The position numbers were made by a program, and so were the translations under genes. From positions 62,001-126,000 of the forward strand of contig WBMV01000278.1 in NCBI GenBank assembly GCA_013396655.1: 64,000 nt of DNA. The letters are read 5' to 3'. Source of the stretch: Campylorhamphus procurvoides (lineage: Eukaryota; Chordata; Aves; Passeriformes; Dendrocolaptidae). Shown here one piece after another: positions 14,451 to 27,900 of the stretch; positions within the stretch are counted from its first letter, which is position 1, and each line of letters starts with the position of its first letter. The notes below the pieces were generated by a model. It did not search any database. It worked only from the letters and a program-made list of their open reading frames with translations, and was not told where the DNA came from.

Positions 14451-15726
14451 CTGGGCTCACCAACATGTGAGCGAAGGAGCACAGACCCAGGTATGCTTCC
14501 CTCTGAGACGCTCCTCCTGCCTTCTCTCCTTTAAGAAATTTGCCACAAGCACACACACAAGAAACTGCTGGATCCAAGCTAACTTTTATATGGCAGGGAG
14601 AGTCAACATGTTTTTAAGACAATTAGATCGGTTTTGCCATATTGGATCTGGACATCACTGTGGGTGTGATTCAGTCAAGCACTAAGACTGTGCATATCTC
14701 TGAGTCTACAATTTTTCCTTTTGTGGTCCTACTGTCTAAGTCAGCTTTTGCAAGCAATCAGCTTGGAATGAGTGTGTCAAGGACAGGATCACCAGCATAT
14801 TTATAGGTACTAGAGGAGGCAATCTTTGAGCCATGAAGGAAATTGAATAGCAATGAAACATTTTATTAAGAACAATCTCTGCTGAACGAAGCCAAACTCC
14901 TAGGCCATGTGTCTGGGACCATACAGAGCATCCTGGTAGGTCACTGCACTTACAGACTCTGTAACTATAGCTGTAACACAAATTGTTTGTCACATCCATG
15001 GTTTGCAGGTGGTAGGTTGAAAATATACACAGTAGGTGATTTGAAATCATTGATAAGGATAATGATTATGATTATGGCTTAATCCTCTTTTTGCAGAGTA
15101 AACCTCACACATTACTGGTGCCATCAGCTACAAGCAACAGGAGCTGCAACGCACTGCTCAGTAGTCATAGGCCAAGTGCAAAGATGAGCTGCTGCAATAC
15201 TCTGTCCTGTTCTCATCAGTTTAGGAGTAGGAGACCTACCTTAGAAGGAGGTTTGTCAACAAGCCTAAATATCCGTTCTCCTTGGCAAAGGTGGTTTTCT
15301 AGTGTAGTTAAAATTATTAGCCTGGCTTTCACAGGTAGCCTTCATTAAATACATTGATATCCTCCATGTCCCTGGCCTCCTCTCCATGCAGTTTCTCTGC
15401 CCTTTCTGTTTTATAAGCTGTTGCATAGTTTTACAGAAAAGTTGTAAATCCTAATCCATTTGCACAATCCAGGAGGCTTTATCATGCCGCTGAAGAGGAT
15501 TCATCCCTCACATGAGCTTTTTGGGGCTTTGTGAGGACACCTTCAAGGATCAGGTCCTACTGACCTGCATTTCTTTATTTCTCCTAGTTATAGGGGAAAT
15601 AATGGACTATTATTGGTGACTGTGTCTACAGTATCTCCCATGATTATTGTCTTGAAATGTCAAGACACTTCAGTGGTGTTTTCTAACAGGCTGCATTATG
15701 TACATATAAGTTGCTCTGGATTTTCG

Positions 15727-15900
15727 CAGAATCACAAAAGAGGAAAGGTTGGGAGGGACCAGGTGGGTCATCAGGTCCAACTTTCCTGCTCAAGTCATCC
15801 TAGAGCATGTGGCACAGGATTGTGTCCAGATAGTTCTTGAGCATCTCCAGTAAGGGAGACTCCACAACCTCTCTGAGGAACCTGTGTGGTCACCTGCCCA
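15727..15900 (-). mobile_element. CR1 LINE 3' end fragment
   Basis: The segment opens with 'cagaatcaca', then 'ggttgggagggacc', 'tcatcaggtccaact', 'tcctagagcatg', 'gtgtccagatagttcttga' and 'ggagactccacaacctctct'. These are the hallmark blocks of the 3' end of avian CR1 in reverse complement. Only about 175 bp of the 3' terminus is present, the usual 5'-truncated form of a CR1 insertion. Confidence 0.85.
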
Positions 15901-18900
15901 ATAACTTTTTTTTTAACTTCCAGTATTACAATGGCATTAAACTGTGAGGGGACAGTGAGGGGGTTTTGTTGGGGGTTTTTGCCCATATTAAATGCCTAAA
16001 CAGATTGCTTGTTTTCTCCATCCTGCATGGCTGATCTTAGCTACCTGTTAAATCTGGTGGACACAGGGCCCTTTACCAGAGGCTGAGAGAACCTGTGCAA
16101 GGATAACTGCATTTTGTGGTCTTGAGGTTTAGGGGATTTAGGTTCTGGTTTTAATGACTCAGTTGTTTTTCCAATAGGTTTACAAATGCTGTGCTGACTA
16201 AATAGTGTCACAGATGGGATGATCTATGCCAGGGAGAACAGGAGATGTCCAATTTTGGGATTTCCTATTCCTGTCTCCTGGCCAGGCCTCTGTGCCCACC
16301 TCACCCTGAGGTCCTGCCTAACTCCCACAGAAGTTTAAAAACAGTGTTTTGAAAATTGTTCTCGCTAAAGGCAGGGCAAAAGACAATCTCCATGTGAGAA
16401 TAATGCTCAGCCTCTGCAACTCTGAAGTTGGAGCAGTTACCCTTACTGGGCAGATGGTAAAGAGTCAGGATATGACTTAGCTGAAAACACCCAGCAAACC
16501 ATAGTGCTGACCTCAAACAAGCCAAGACTTCTAATTTCAGCCAGCTCTGGTTATTTATAATGGTATCTGACCCAAAGCAACACAGGCCAGTGGTAGAAAT
16601 ACTCCAGCTGTAGCCAGATTTAATTGCATTAATAGTAAACCTTCAAAGAAGACTTGCATGGAAAACAAAGTGTTGGTTAAGTGAATGAGTTTTCTACTGG
16701 TCTGAAGGATGCTGAATTAGCCACTTCTTCCTGGCTTGTCTTCCTTGGCAGGTCAGTGTAGGTTGTAACTTGGGTAAGACCTCCAGCCTCCATCCGATCC
16801 ACAATGCGGGCCTCTTTGACTGAAGTGTGGTGGTGCTTCACTGTAATATGCTAAAGGCTAGCCTCCAGCTAAGCTGTTGGAACATCACAAACCCACTGTC
16901 CCAGCCCCAGGCTCAACACCCTTACACTGGTGTGAGGGCCCGTGGGGGACATCAGCCAGTGTCTCAAAGCAGGACAGCTGAACACCTATTGTGGCTGATG
17001 CAGAGAAGCAGATATCTGCATCAGATGATTCATAGGAACAGTCTTAGGAAGGATGAGTCACTGGCTGGCAGTGGCTGGGTCTCTCCCTTTTCTATGACAT
17101 GTGAGATGGCAATTGCAGTTTGGACCTTCAGTGTCCCCTACCTCCACAGATAGACCTTTGCTGGTCTCCGGAGACACAGCTGAACCACCTGTGCTTTGCT
17201 GTGCTGGGGGACAGCAGCAGCCTACAGGTCCCAGCCATGACTAATTTCTGAGTACTGCCTCGAGATCTCTTCCATCCTAGGGTACAGAGGGATAGCACAC
17301 CCCAGGGTTTGAAGGGAAGGAAGGATAAAATCAGAGATGAATTGAACTCATGGACCAACAGCTCACAGAATTGAAAGGGCTCTCTATCTTGCAGAGCCTT
17401 TACCAGAGCCTGCACATCTCTAGACATGGCTAAGCGTTTTATTTTCTTTATTCAAGTGAGCAATAAGTCTCCAGTGATTTTTACCAGATGCCTGAATTAA
17501 CTACCTGTATATGTGTAAAAAGACTATCCTGCCTGAGTCTGATGAGTGGCTAGGTGCAGGCGAGCATTGGTAGGAACCCTGTCTCTTCACTTGTTCAGCT
17601 TCAAGTCAGTGCTGTGGCAGGGACTAACTCTGCCTGTGCATGGCCCTAAGCTGAATCAGCTAATTTTATTTTTCTTCATCACCTCCTCTTTCTTTTCCTT
17701 TCTTCCACCTTTCTTCTTAGCTTCACAGGTGCTCTTTGAGGAGCCATGTGTTGCTGTGTGGCTCCATGCTCCATAAGAAGCTGGCAGATACAATCCTGGT
17801 TCATTTGCCCCATTATCTTGTTCTGGGTTTCTTTTATGGTCTTACTTCATTTATCCTACGGAGCAGCTCTCCCATTATCTTGGTGAGTCTATTTTAGTGA
17901 CTGTCATACCAGTGATGTCTATCATTACTCTTCAATTATTTTCCCTTGGGTAGGAACAGCTGTGGCAGCGAAGACACCTGAAAGCTCTTGAAAGTTTTGT
18001 TCCTGTGCACACATTTCTGTGCACATCCTACCTAGTCATACAGGCACACCAGAGACTAGTCTTCTGCTCATAGGCCTGGTGCTGCCATGGTCAAGAAAAT
18101 TGTGAAGGTATGCCTGCAGCCAGCCACTCTGGTGATTTAGACAACTTGTGCTGTGAGGTTTTGGTGCTGTTGGATGCCAGGCAAAACCAAAGGAAAATCA
18201 AACTTTGATATCCTCCAGAGGAGCAGGGAGATAGAACATATGGAAAAAGAGAGTGTCATAATGCACTTCAGAGTACAACCCAGGATGGTGATAGTAAACA
18301 GGCTGAATACTGTGACACTTGGAAAAGAGTGCTTATTTCATATTTTAAGTGACTCTTGGATAACATTACCAATGCATCATTGCAAAGAAAACTGAAAGCC
18401 ACATCCAAGGAAAGGTGATATATTTGTACTGTCACATTACAGCAGTGTAAAGCAAAGAGCTGCAGCACTCTGTAAGCCCAACTTTCTCTTGGTTCACCTC
18501 CATCCCACTTCTCTGGTGCCTTGAGGTGCATTGTTTTGAAGGACAATTTAACTCTCAGTGTTTTTCTGCATGCAAAAAACACATGTGTCTCCTTGGATCA
18601 GGACAGGCCCTTGCATGTTGATGATCAGTGTGTCAAGGTTACAAAGATATCTTGTGTGTCAAGGCAAGACACAGAAGGATATCTCTGCCTGGCTTCTAAA
18701 AGGGGTCTACTGTTAAAGAGAAATGGTGACATGGGACACTTCAGGCTTTGCAGGGTGCAGTACAAAAGGATACAGCATCACGCAAGAGCATGACTGCCAT
18801 TTATCTCCTCTCAATTCTCCCCTGTTCCCAGAACCTTTAAATCAGTTGCACATACCAATTAAGTACAGCTCACACACCCTATGAGGCAACTAAGTGCTAT

Positions 18901-21900
18901 TTTACTTATTTTATTACAGATGGGGAAACAAACGTGTAGAAAGGCTTGGTGACACGTGGCTTCAAATCTTCTGGCAGAACACAGAGTTTGCCTGTCTTTG
19001 CTGGGCCACCCTCCTCCTCTGTTGCTCCTCTGGGTGAGATAGATCTTCCCACTGCAAAAGTGTCTGTCTCCAGAGCATGCTCTAGGTCTTCCTCACACGT
19101 TGGTGGCTGAGCTGAGGGTGAGTCCTGCAGGGTCTCTGTCACCCCCACAGTCTGCTTTTCTTGGGCAGAGAAATAGCACCAAACTGGCCGGGCAGCCTGT
19201 GTTTGGTCTGTGCCTGCCATGGGGGGTCTGGTGAGCACCAGTGTTGCTGGTAGAGGCAGAATAATTGGTTGTACTGATTAATTCTGGGCCTAGTGGGGGT
19301 CACATATTAACAATAAACTGGAAATGCCAACTAGGCTGTGTTCATTCTTGATTGATGTGGCATGATTTAATTAACCCAGGCTTTTATTTGAGTATTGCCC
19401 ATTAGCATCTGGTGTTAAAACTCTCTGAACTGCCTGAGCTTAGCAGCTACCTTAAGGAAGTCATTTGACAACTAGTCAGAAGATTTAATTGTGCCATTAT
19501 GTGCCTATGTATGGTGCTGAGTGCCATTTAACCATTGCCCTTACTAGCTGATTAATTACTAGGCCTGAGTGAATAAGTATGGGAGCTCACTACATGGCTC
19601 TCCATGGCCGAAGTAGAGACAATACTGTGTTCAAGATGAATGCCAGCCTGTTCGTGTGGCATGCAGGGGATAAGTTGGGATCTGCAGGCAAAACCTGTTT
19701 GTTTTACTGGAGAGGCAGAAAGTATTAGGAACTGGCATGAGCCAGGGAGCAGCAGAGCATGAGGCAACCCAAGAAGCTTTTCGGCTCCAGGGCTTTTTGA
19801 AGTAAGAGATCAGCACTTAAAATAGCTAATGCAAATGAATTTCAACACCAACAGACTATCCTCAGGGAGGGGGAACATCTTAAACAACATATTATGGACT
19901 CCTGTGAGCCTAGACTGCCACCATGTCTCTTTTCCATTTGCTTTCTAGTCCTCGGCTCCCAAGGTGAATGAGGTGGATTGGTTCTGTGGCCACCACTGGG
20001 ATTGAAGATGCTGTGGTGGAGATCCCACTTGGGGATTAGGGCACAGACTTAGCAAGCAGGGCCATGGCAGAGGGGCTGTTTTTCCTGCAGTCAGTCCCAC
20101 TTTCTGTGTTTTGCCCACAAGCAGTGCACCTGTCAGAGTGTGTTGAGCCACTGGCCTCAGCAAGTCTCCTGGTGTCACCAGCTGATACCCACCGTGGGGC
20201 AGAACAAGCTCCAAGCATCCCTGCCAAACATGAGCAGGTCCTGCCCCAGGCACGTGGAAGAGCCCAGGCAGCTGTTCAGGTTGTGTGATACAGCTGGGAG
20301 TGGGGTGCAGCACCTTGGGGCTGGTGCACTGTGGAGGTGCACTGATAACCTCCCACTTTGAGGATCTGATCCAGCACCTAATGAAGAACCATAGGCTGGA
20401 GTTGGCATGTGTATGAGGGAGGGTTAAAATTCAGCAGGTTCCTGCAACAGCAGGTACACATGCACATGTCTCTGCTGGGCTGGACACCTTCTCCCCATAT
20501 GCGTTCAACTTTCCTCCTCAGATAATGTTTTCCCTCCTTTAATTTTGCTGGAAGGAAGCAGATAGCTATTTGGCAGGTCACAAGAGAGCTCAGCATCTCC
20601 CTGAGCCTTCAGCAGCCCATTTCCGGCTGTGGTTTGATCAGGTTTCTATATTCATCACTGTGTTTCCTGTGGGGGTATTTCTGATAAGCTTTGCACTTCA
20701 CATCCTGTGGTCTCCCCCTCGCCTCTGGCACTCACAGGATGTTCACTGCACTACGAGCAACATGGGGCTGCTAAATTACTTGACAAAAATGAGTAATTTC
20801 TGGGTGTTGAGGGCATCATCTCAAGGATGGGGTGAGTGGAGTGACCTGAAATGCTGGCAGGCAGGTTGAACTTCAGGGGCTGGGGGCTGGAGACTGTGCC
20901 AAGGAAGTGGTGGCTGGGTATTTAATAACTATACCCTATGGATTGAAGATAGCCCTAGGAGTTGATGACTTTCGCCCAAATTTTGCTCAGTCCCTCTTGC
21001 ATGTCCCTTTGATTTGTCTCTGTGGGGGCACCCTACTCCTGCTGCAATTGAGGGAGTTGAGTTGAGCTGAGGGTTTCAGCCTGGGCTACTAATGTACAAA
21101 GGGAGAGGCAGAAAAGTGCAGGAAGCAGGGAAATAATGCAAAGAAAAGAATTATGGCCACATTTTCGGATGAACCCCATTCTCTTCTGACAGGTCTATAT
21201 ATCAGTGAATTCCGCTGATTTTCTCTCATTGCAATTCCAGCAATGTTATTTAACAGTGGAGATAAAAGTAATTTCCAAAGGGAGATTTAGGGACTTGATG
21301 TGATTCCCAAATTGAAGACCAGGGAAAAGCATATGACTTGCTCATTTAATTGACTTTCAGTACAATTTTTTATTTCTCACCAGTGAAAAACCATCATATT
21401 CCTTTGAAACCTATTACATTTATGTGGGATTTCCTTAATTTCTTTCTTTTTAAATCAAAGCCTAAATTTTGTTCTGCTATGCCAGCGTAAATCCAGAGCA
21501 GCTTCATTAATGCTCCCAGACTTGGCTGAGTACAGTGGCTCATATGTCAGTGACTGTAGGCCCATCTGTACCCTCCTGCAAATGCTTTGCTATGTACTTT
21601 CAGACCCTGAAATGAAGAGTGGGTTTTATCTGTGCGAGTCACCTGGGAAGGAGTTTCCCAGATGTGGACATCAGCAATGGGGCACAGTGCTAGGCTGTAG
21701 CTGGGAAAGAAACATGGTCAGCAGTTTGGGTGCCCTGCTCTGGAGTGAAAAGAACCTTAATAGAATGGATGTGACTGGACTTTAGCACAGGCTAATCTTG
21801 GGGGCAGAGGGTAGGGCATGAAAAGCACTTGGCTCTTTTTGTTTTATGAGGCTACAAGTAGCTGCAGTTCATCATAGGTACTGGGTTTATAGGCCCATAT

Positions 21901-24900
21901 GGGAAATACCATGTCAGAAGTTGTATTTCCTTTGTCAGAGATGATCATGGGAAGAGTCAAATAAACAACTGCCGATTTCCAAACAAATGTAGTCTCCCAG
22001 TTTTCCAGGGTGTAACAAATAGCTGTCACACCACCCAAAATCTTGGCGCAGAGCGTTAGGGACTTAGCTAGTGCCAAATATTGTAAGCATTTGTGGAGGA
22101 GTGTACCTTGGCCAAGGGAGTCACCTCTTCGGATGGGAGCCAGGGTGCAGCCAACTCTGGCACGGGTTTAGCCACAGCCCTGCCTTGTTCAACACGTTTC
22201 CAGTCCAAGCAAACCCTCACACCCCAAATCCTTTCAAAATCTGGAAGACAGAGCCTGGCATGACCTTCAGGGTAGCTGTGGATGGTTTCATCTGGGTATC
22301 ATGGCTTTGTTGTATGGGATGGTGGACAAGACTTGGGCACAGACAGAGAGTTGGTGCCTTGCACACGTGGAGCCTGGGCACCTCACCATCCTGCTGGACC
22401 CTGTGCGCACTCTGGGCTGGGTCCCAGATGCTGGACAGGTGTGCCCAACCTCACCTCCTGGCTTGCCCTCAGAGCATGGATTAGTGCACAGACACCAGTA
22501 ATTAGGGCCATGTGCACTGAAAACATAAACAGGCCATTTCATCAGCAGCCGGCCCTCAGCCCTCGCTGTGGTCAGATGCCTGAGAAGCCGCTTGCTGAGA
22601 TGCATGGCCTCCTCCCACGTTTTACAGCCTGTGGGCAGGAACCACGTTATTTGTTTGCTGGCTCCATTGCTCGCAGGGTTTGTCCAGGGGCTGGAAAGAG
22701 CCAAAAGCAGGTGCCACTTTACAGCTGCCCTGCTGTAGGGGGCTGTGAGCACATTTGGGGTAGACAACAGACAGTGCATGGACATGGACCTTGTACAGCT
22801 GTTGGCAGCTGGTTAGGGGAGGGTTTGAGGTTTAATGCTAAATGTCCTCCATTTAGCAAAAGTGGAGCTGGAGATGGGTCTGGGGTAATCTGGATGTTGC
22901 CAAGTGTCACTACTGAGTCAAAGTGTGGTTTTGCAGCCCTAAGGTAGAAGGACTATCGCTTGTATCTTTAGCAGCCAAATAAGTGCAATCTTCCCCTTCA
23001 CTGCCCCTCTGAGTGGATTTTTCCTGAGAGTGCTGCCATGCCCTATGGGGAGGCTTGGACTTCTTCTGCTGCCCTGCACCTGAGCCACCACTGCCACAGG
23101 CATTGGCTAGAGGTGTCGAGACACTTGGATGAATTTGGGATCCTAAGAGATTGCAAAAAAGCACAGTGAGAGGCAAGTACAGGACTGGCTGCAGGTGCCA
23201 GAGGCCAGGCCTTTCAGGCAGCCACAGAGATCCTGCATCAAGAGCCAGAGAGACGGGCATGCAAGTATATCTGGGGACAGAGGAACAAGCCATGCCTTGG
23301 CCAGCAAAGCGAGGTGAAAGCAAGACTTGATCAGGGTTGCAAGGCAAGTCCCCTGCAACATATTTCAAGATGTGATGGCTGAGGAAGTACAATGAGTGGG
23401 ACATGGAAAATACAATTGTGATGGACATTTCACCCCCCTTGGGTGTTGGAAAAAAACGACACCACCATGCACAAACAGGAGCAAGCATGTGACTATTTAT
23501 ACCATTGCCCAGGGCTGTTCCTGTGCCTGGCATGCCATTTCTGTTTTCTGCCACTAATCTGTGTTTCCCATCTCTCCATTTCAGCTGTGGTTCAACACCG
23601 TGCTGCTCCTGATTTTGGAAAAGGAGAGGTCCATGCCAGGCACAGTGCTGAGGAAGCAAACAGCAACGTGGTGGGCAGAGGCATTTGAGCATTTCTGAGG
23701 TGCTTTTATTTTGGGCTGCATGAATGTCCTGACTCACGATAGTATCTTTCCACAGGCAGGAACAATGAAAATCAGGAACAGCCTGCTGAAACCCATCAGC
23801 AGGCGAGCAGAACAAGCTGTCCCATCTGCTGTTTTCCCTTTCAGCTTCCCCAGAGGGAAACCTAACTCTGGGATAACGCCTTCACAGCCCTGGACCCCAG
23901 CCTCAGCTTGGAGCTGCTGGGGGTCAAACCTCCCTGCAGAGCTCAGGCAAGACCCCCCAGACCTTCCTAGTGGAGCCTGGATGATGGTGCCTGGGACAGT
24001 CATAATTTTGTGCCTTCAAGGGAATCCCTGGGCTGAAAAGCTTCCCTTCTTCCAGGGTGTTTCAGACAAGAGAAGCCCAAAGCATCACAGCTCCATGGCT
24101 GTGTATATGTGCATCCCAGAAACAAAAGCTCTGCAGTGAGCCCTGACAAGCCAAAAGTGGGTCAGGTAGAAATGCGGGAGACCAGTGACTCATCTTATGG
24201 TTGACTGGGCAATTTGGGAGGAGAAAAAAGCAGCAGTCTCTAGGAAATGGAGCACATTTCCAATCCTTTCTTTCCTCTGCCCCTAATCCTAACACCTCTT
24301 TCGTCAACAAAGTGATAATGCTGGAGTCAGCCCTTAATGCCAAAGAGCACTGTCCCTCAGAGGGAACATCTATGGCCCAAATATGCCATCAAGGCTGAAT
24401 ATCTGTTTGAATTGAAGGGTATGCCCTTGCCCTCCTCTTCCCCCCTACCCCACCACTGAGATGGGCATTAAATTGGTCTGGGTGGATGGGTGTCTGGGCT
24501 TAAGCAGATGCATCCCTACACCATCACATGGTGGCCTGGAGTTTGCAAGGCCAAGGGAAGGGGGAACAGGCCACACTGGCTGGTATAACTCCAGGGAATA
24601 TCTCTGCTGGTCCTGGGTAGCAAGCAGACAGGGTGTCATGGAGGGACACATCTTCCCTAACACCCTGACATTACCTCTGTGAGTGGAAAGGGAGTGGGGG
24701 GAGAGGAGGGCACAAGCAAAGCCAGGAGATTACAGCTGCTTGTTAATGATATTTGCTCATTACATCGAGCAAGCAGCGGTCACTCATGAGCCTGGCCAGC
24801 CTTCCCTGCTGGGACTTTGTGTTTCATGGCCAGTGACCACAGCAGCTACACAACCTCCCTGCCAGCACCTGCAGTCACGCCAGAAAACTTCCCACTGAGC

Positions 24901-27900
24901 AGTGAACAATGCAGGATGGCATAGCTTCTGGGGAAAAAAGGGACAAAGAGGACATTTCGCCTGCCAGGGATTTCATACTAAGGAAAGGATGTTGTGGGAA
25001 GGCAGGTCTGCAGCCAGCACTGTTGGGCAGTGAGGAGCCATCTGTGCTGCTGTGACGGTTGGAGGAGGACAAAGTGGGTGTGTTGCAGACAGGGCTGACC
25101 CTTGGCTGTGTGGTGGCAGGTTAAAGCTGAGTCTGACATGCTTTGAGTGGATGCTGGGATGAAGTGGGTCCCCACTGCTCCCTCCCCTCTGGCCCCAGGG
25201 CCCCCTTCACTGGGGACGGCCTTTAGAGAAGGGGATGTGGCCACCACCCACTTCTTCCTTTCCAAGTTGGTATGAAACAACACTAATGCAAGGCAAATTT
25301 CTCCTGTGTCAGGGAAAAGGAAATGGGCTAATATGAATCCAATCCATGCTGGCTAAGCGTGCCTTTGCTCCCCACGCAACAGGCATTGGCAATGCTTAAG
25401 CATGTATGTGCCCCAAAATATCACTGAATTGATAAGGCTGTGGCAAAAAGTTGTGTGTTCAATTAAAACTACTGCTTCATCCCAGTCCCTTTCCCCATGA
25501 GACCCTGACACAATAGGCACATACAAATCAGTGCTTGCTGAATGCACTTTGGCTGCACTTTGCTGGGGAGGAAAGATGCTCTGTGCTCATGGGTTTGATG
25601 TTTCCAAGCTCTTTACAGTCCCCAGTGCTCTGGCATTTTATTTCCAACAAGCTTAATCAATGAAGTTCAGTCAAAAAGGATGGATGGTATAAGAAATGTC
25701 CTGATTGACAGAACAGGGTAGAATGAGATCTCTCAGTGATGCAGGCTGGGCTTCCTCAGCTGTCCATCAGCAAAGTTGACAGGGACGTGTAACACAGGGA
25801 GGGAAGGGTGAAAATGATCACAACAGATTTGATGAGAATTAGAAAGCTGAGCTTTGTCCTGAGACCTTTTCAGTTTTTCCCAAGCACATAGAAAGAGAGA
25901 GGCCAGCCCTCCTGTAAGGAAGCAAAAGCATATCCCTTCCAATTTGCTCTCCAAATACAGAGAGGGAAAGTCAGTCAGATTTTCCCTCAGCCCAGGAGGC
26001 CTGCAGGAGAAATACCATTGTGGCCGTTGAAAATCTTCTGCAAAACAGTTGTATGGCCACATTTACAGGAATATCACTTGCAGATGAAAGTGAGTTTTTA
26101 CAAGGTCAAACAAATATAAGGGGCAGTTCTGAAAAACCCTTCTGTTGGAAATTTTCCTTTCCTCTTCTGGCTTATACCACACACTTAAACCCAGGAGGTA
26201 TTTGGGTGGAACTGAAACCAGCACATGATGCAAGGGGGCTGCATGGACTGCTGTGGGTTGCAATTGCACCTCTGGCTTTTACCTCAGCAGGAGACCCAAG
26301 CACTAATCCTGATTAATGAGGTTCCCTTAATACACTGGTAACCCTGCAGAGGTCCTTGCTTCTGGGCAAATTGTTTCAGTTTCCCATCATTAAACAAAAC
26401 CTCCTGGTGGCATCACTGGTGCTGGCAGATGGGCCCGTCACTCCCTCACAAAAATTCCTGTGAGCCCCTATTTCCATTGGGATAGTCTTGAGGCTCCTTC
26501 TTTTAAAAAGTGTCTGTCCATCTCTTTAAGGCAACATTTGAAATTATAATTCAGATTAAATTCCATTCAAACAGTGCATTCAGACCTGGATCAGGTCCAC
26601 CAGCTGGGTATTCCTCCATTCAGAAGAGCCCCAAGAATGCTGAGAAGTTGTAAGATGCTCCAAAGGCAACAACTGGGGCTGTCTTTCACAGAAGGAGTGC
26701 CAGGTCCTTTCCCTGCATGAGGAAGCCTAACAAACATGGGGAAGGAGGTAGCCATCCTGAGGGGACCCTGTGATTACAGACCATCTTTCTCCCCTTGTAA
26801 CAAGGCATGTGGGATCAACACCAGGCAAAGGGGGTTCAGGTTTGTAGTATAGCAAGGGCAGTGTCTCCCAGAAAGGCTTCCAGAAGTGGCACAGGGCTGG
26901 AGCAGACAGCTGTGAGGCCCCGAGTCACCAGCTGACCACACACTGCTGCATAACTCACTCTAGGGACTTGGTCTTGCATACCTTCCCCAGAGGATGCCAA
27001 ATGGAGGGCTGGCAGTTCCCCTTTTTTTCCTTTGCTTCCTCTTCTGTGCACTTTGTCACCATTGCTCTGCCCTTTGGAGAGCCTGTGGGGCAGCACTGTC
27101 TGCACCCCTTCCTTCTCCTCACTTCATTTCCTACGTCAGTCTTTCCTCACACCCAGTACCATTACTCACCACACTCTCTCTCAGCCACTGAGCAATGGTT
27201 GCACCAAGGATACAGAAAGAGACGAAAACCCTTCATTTTTCAAAAGAAAATTACAAAAAAATACAAACAGGGCAAGTTCATTCAGGGCAAACAGCTCTAC
27301 GGTAGCTTTTCCCTGTTAAAATGCAAGGGTGAAAAGAGATGGGTGTCACTGGGGATGTCCCCTATCCCAGGACCTTGCTGCCTTGCAGCACAAGGGGGGA
27401 TGCGGTGCGAAACTGAGAGAACCTGGTGCTGTGGTGCCCACATGTGCCATGCCTTTGGCCAGGGCAGCAGGTGGCTTTCGTCTGGCATGGCTGAAATTGT
27501 TTTTCTTAGGGAGTTTGGCTCCAAGGGAGGTAGACTATTCATACTGGCCTCTGCTAGCTGCCAGCTGTCATGGCAAAACAGATGGCCTTGTCACTGGAGC
27601 TGTGTATTGGAGACTTATGGCAGTGATGCTAAAAACAGGCGAGAACAACCCCCAGACCTGACATACCTATTTATGTGAGTACATATATTTTGCCTCCTAT
27701 GCAAAGTTTCCTAGACACTATCTTTTCATTCCTCTTTTCCTTCAGAGATGATTGTTTGACCACTACTCCCTTTACTACCAGCCACTGGTGAGGTGTGCTG
27801 GCAGCACAGACCAGCACAAATGTACATGGGTTTCCATACCATGCCAAACTGTACAAAACCAAAACTTTCTCTCTGCTAATCATGGTACACCCCATGAGCT

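Noticed and set aside
22910..23815. 301-codon open frame on the minus strand
   Set aside because: No recognisable domain, no splice or promoter context, and overlapping open frames on the other strand. The composition looks like translated intergenic DNA.
26340..26400. Possible L2/MIR tail (gggcaaattgtttcagtttccc)
   Set aside because: One short block resembles the L2/MIR 'gggcaag...cagtttccc' region, but the flanks do not extend the match.
26968..27678. 236-codon open frame on the plus strand
   Set aside because: Several frames are open at once here and the protein resembles no family I know.
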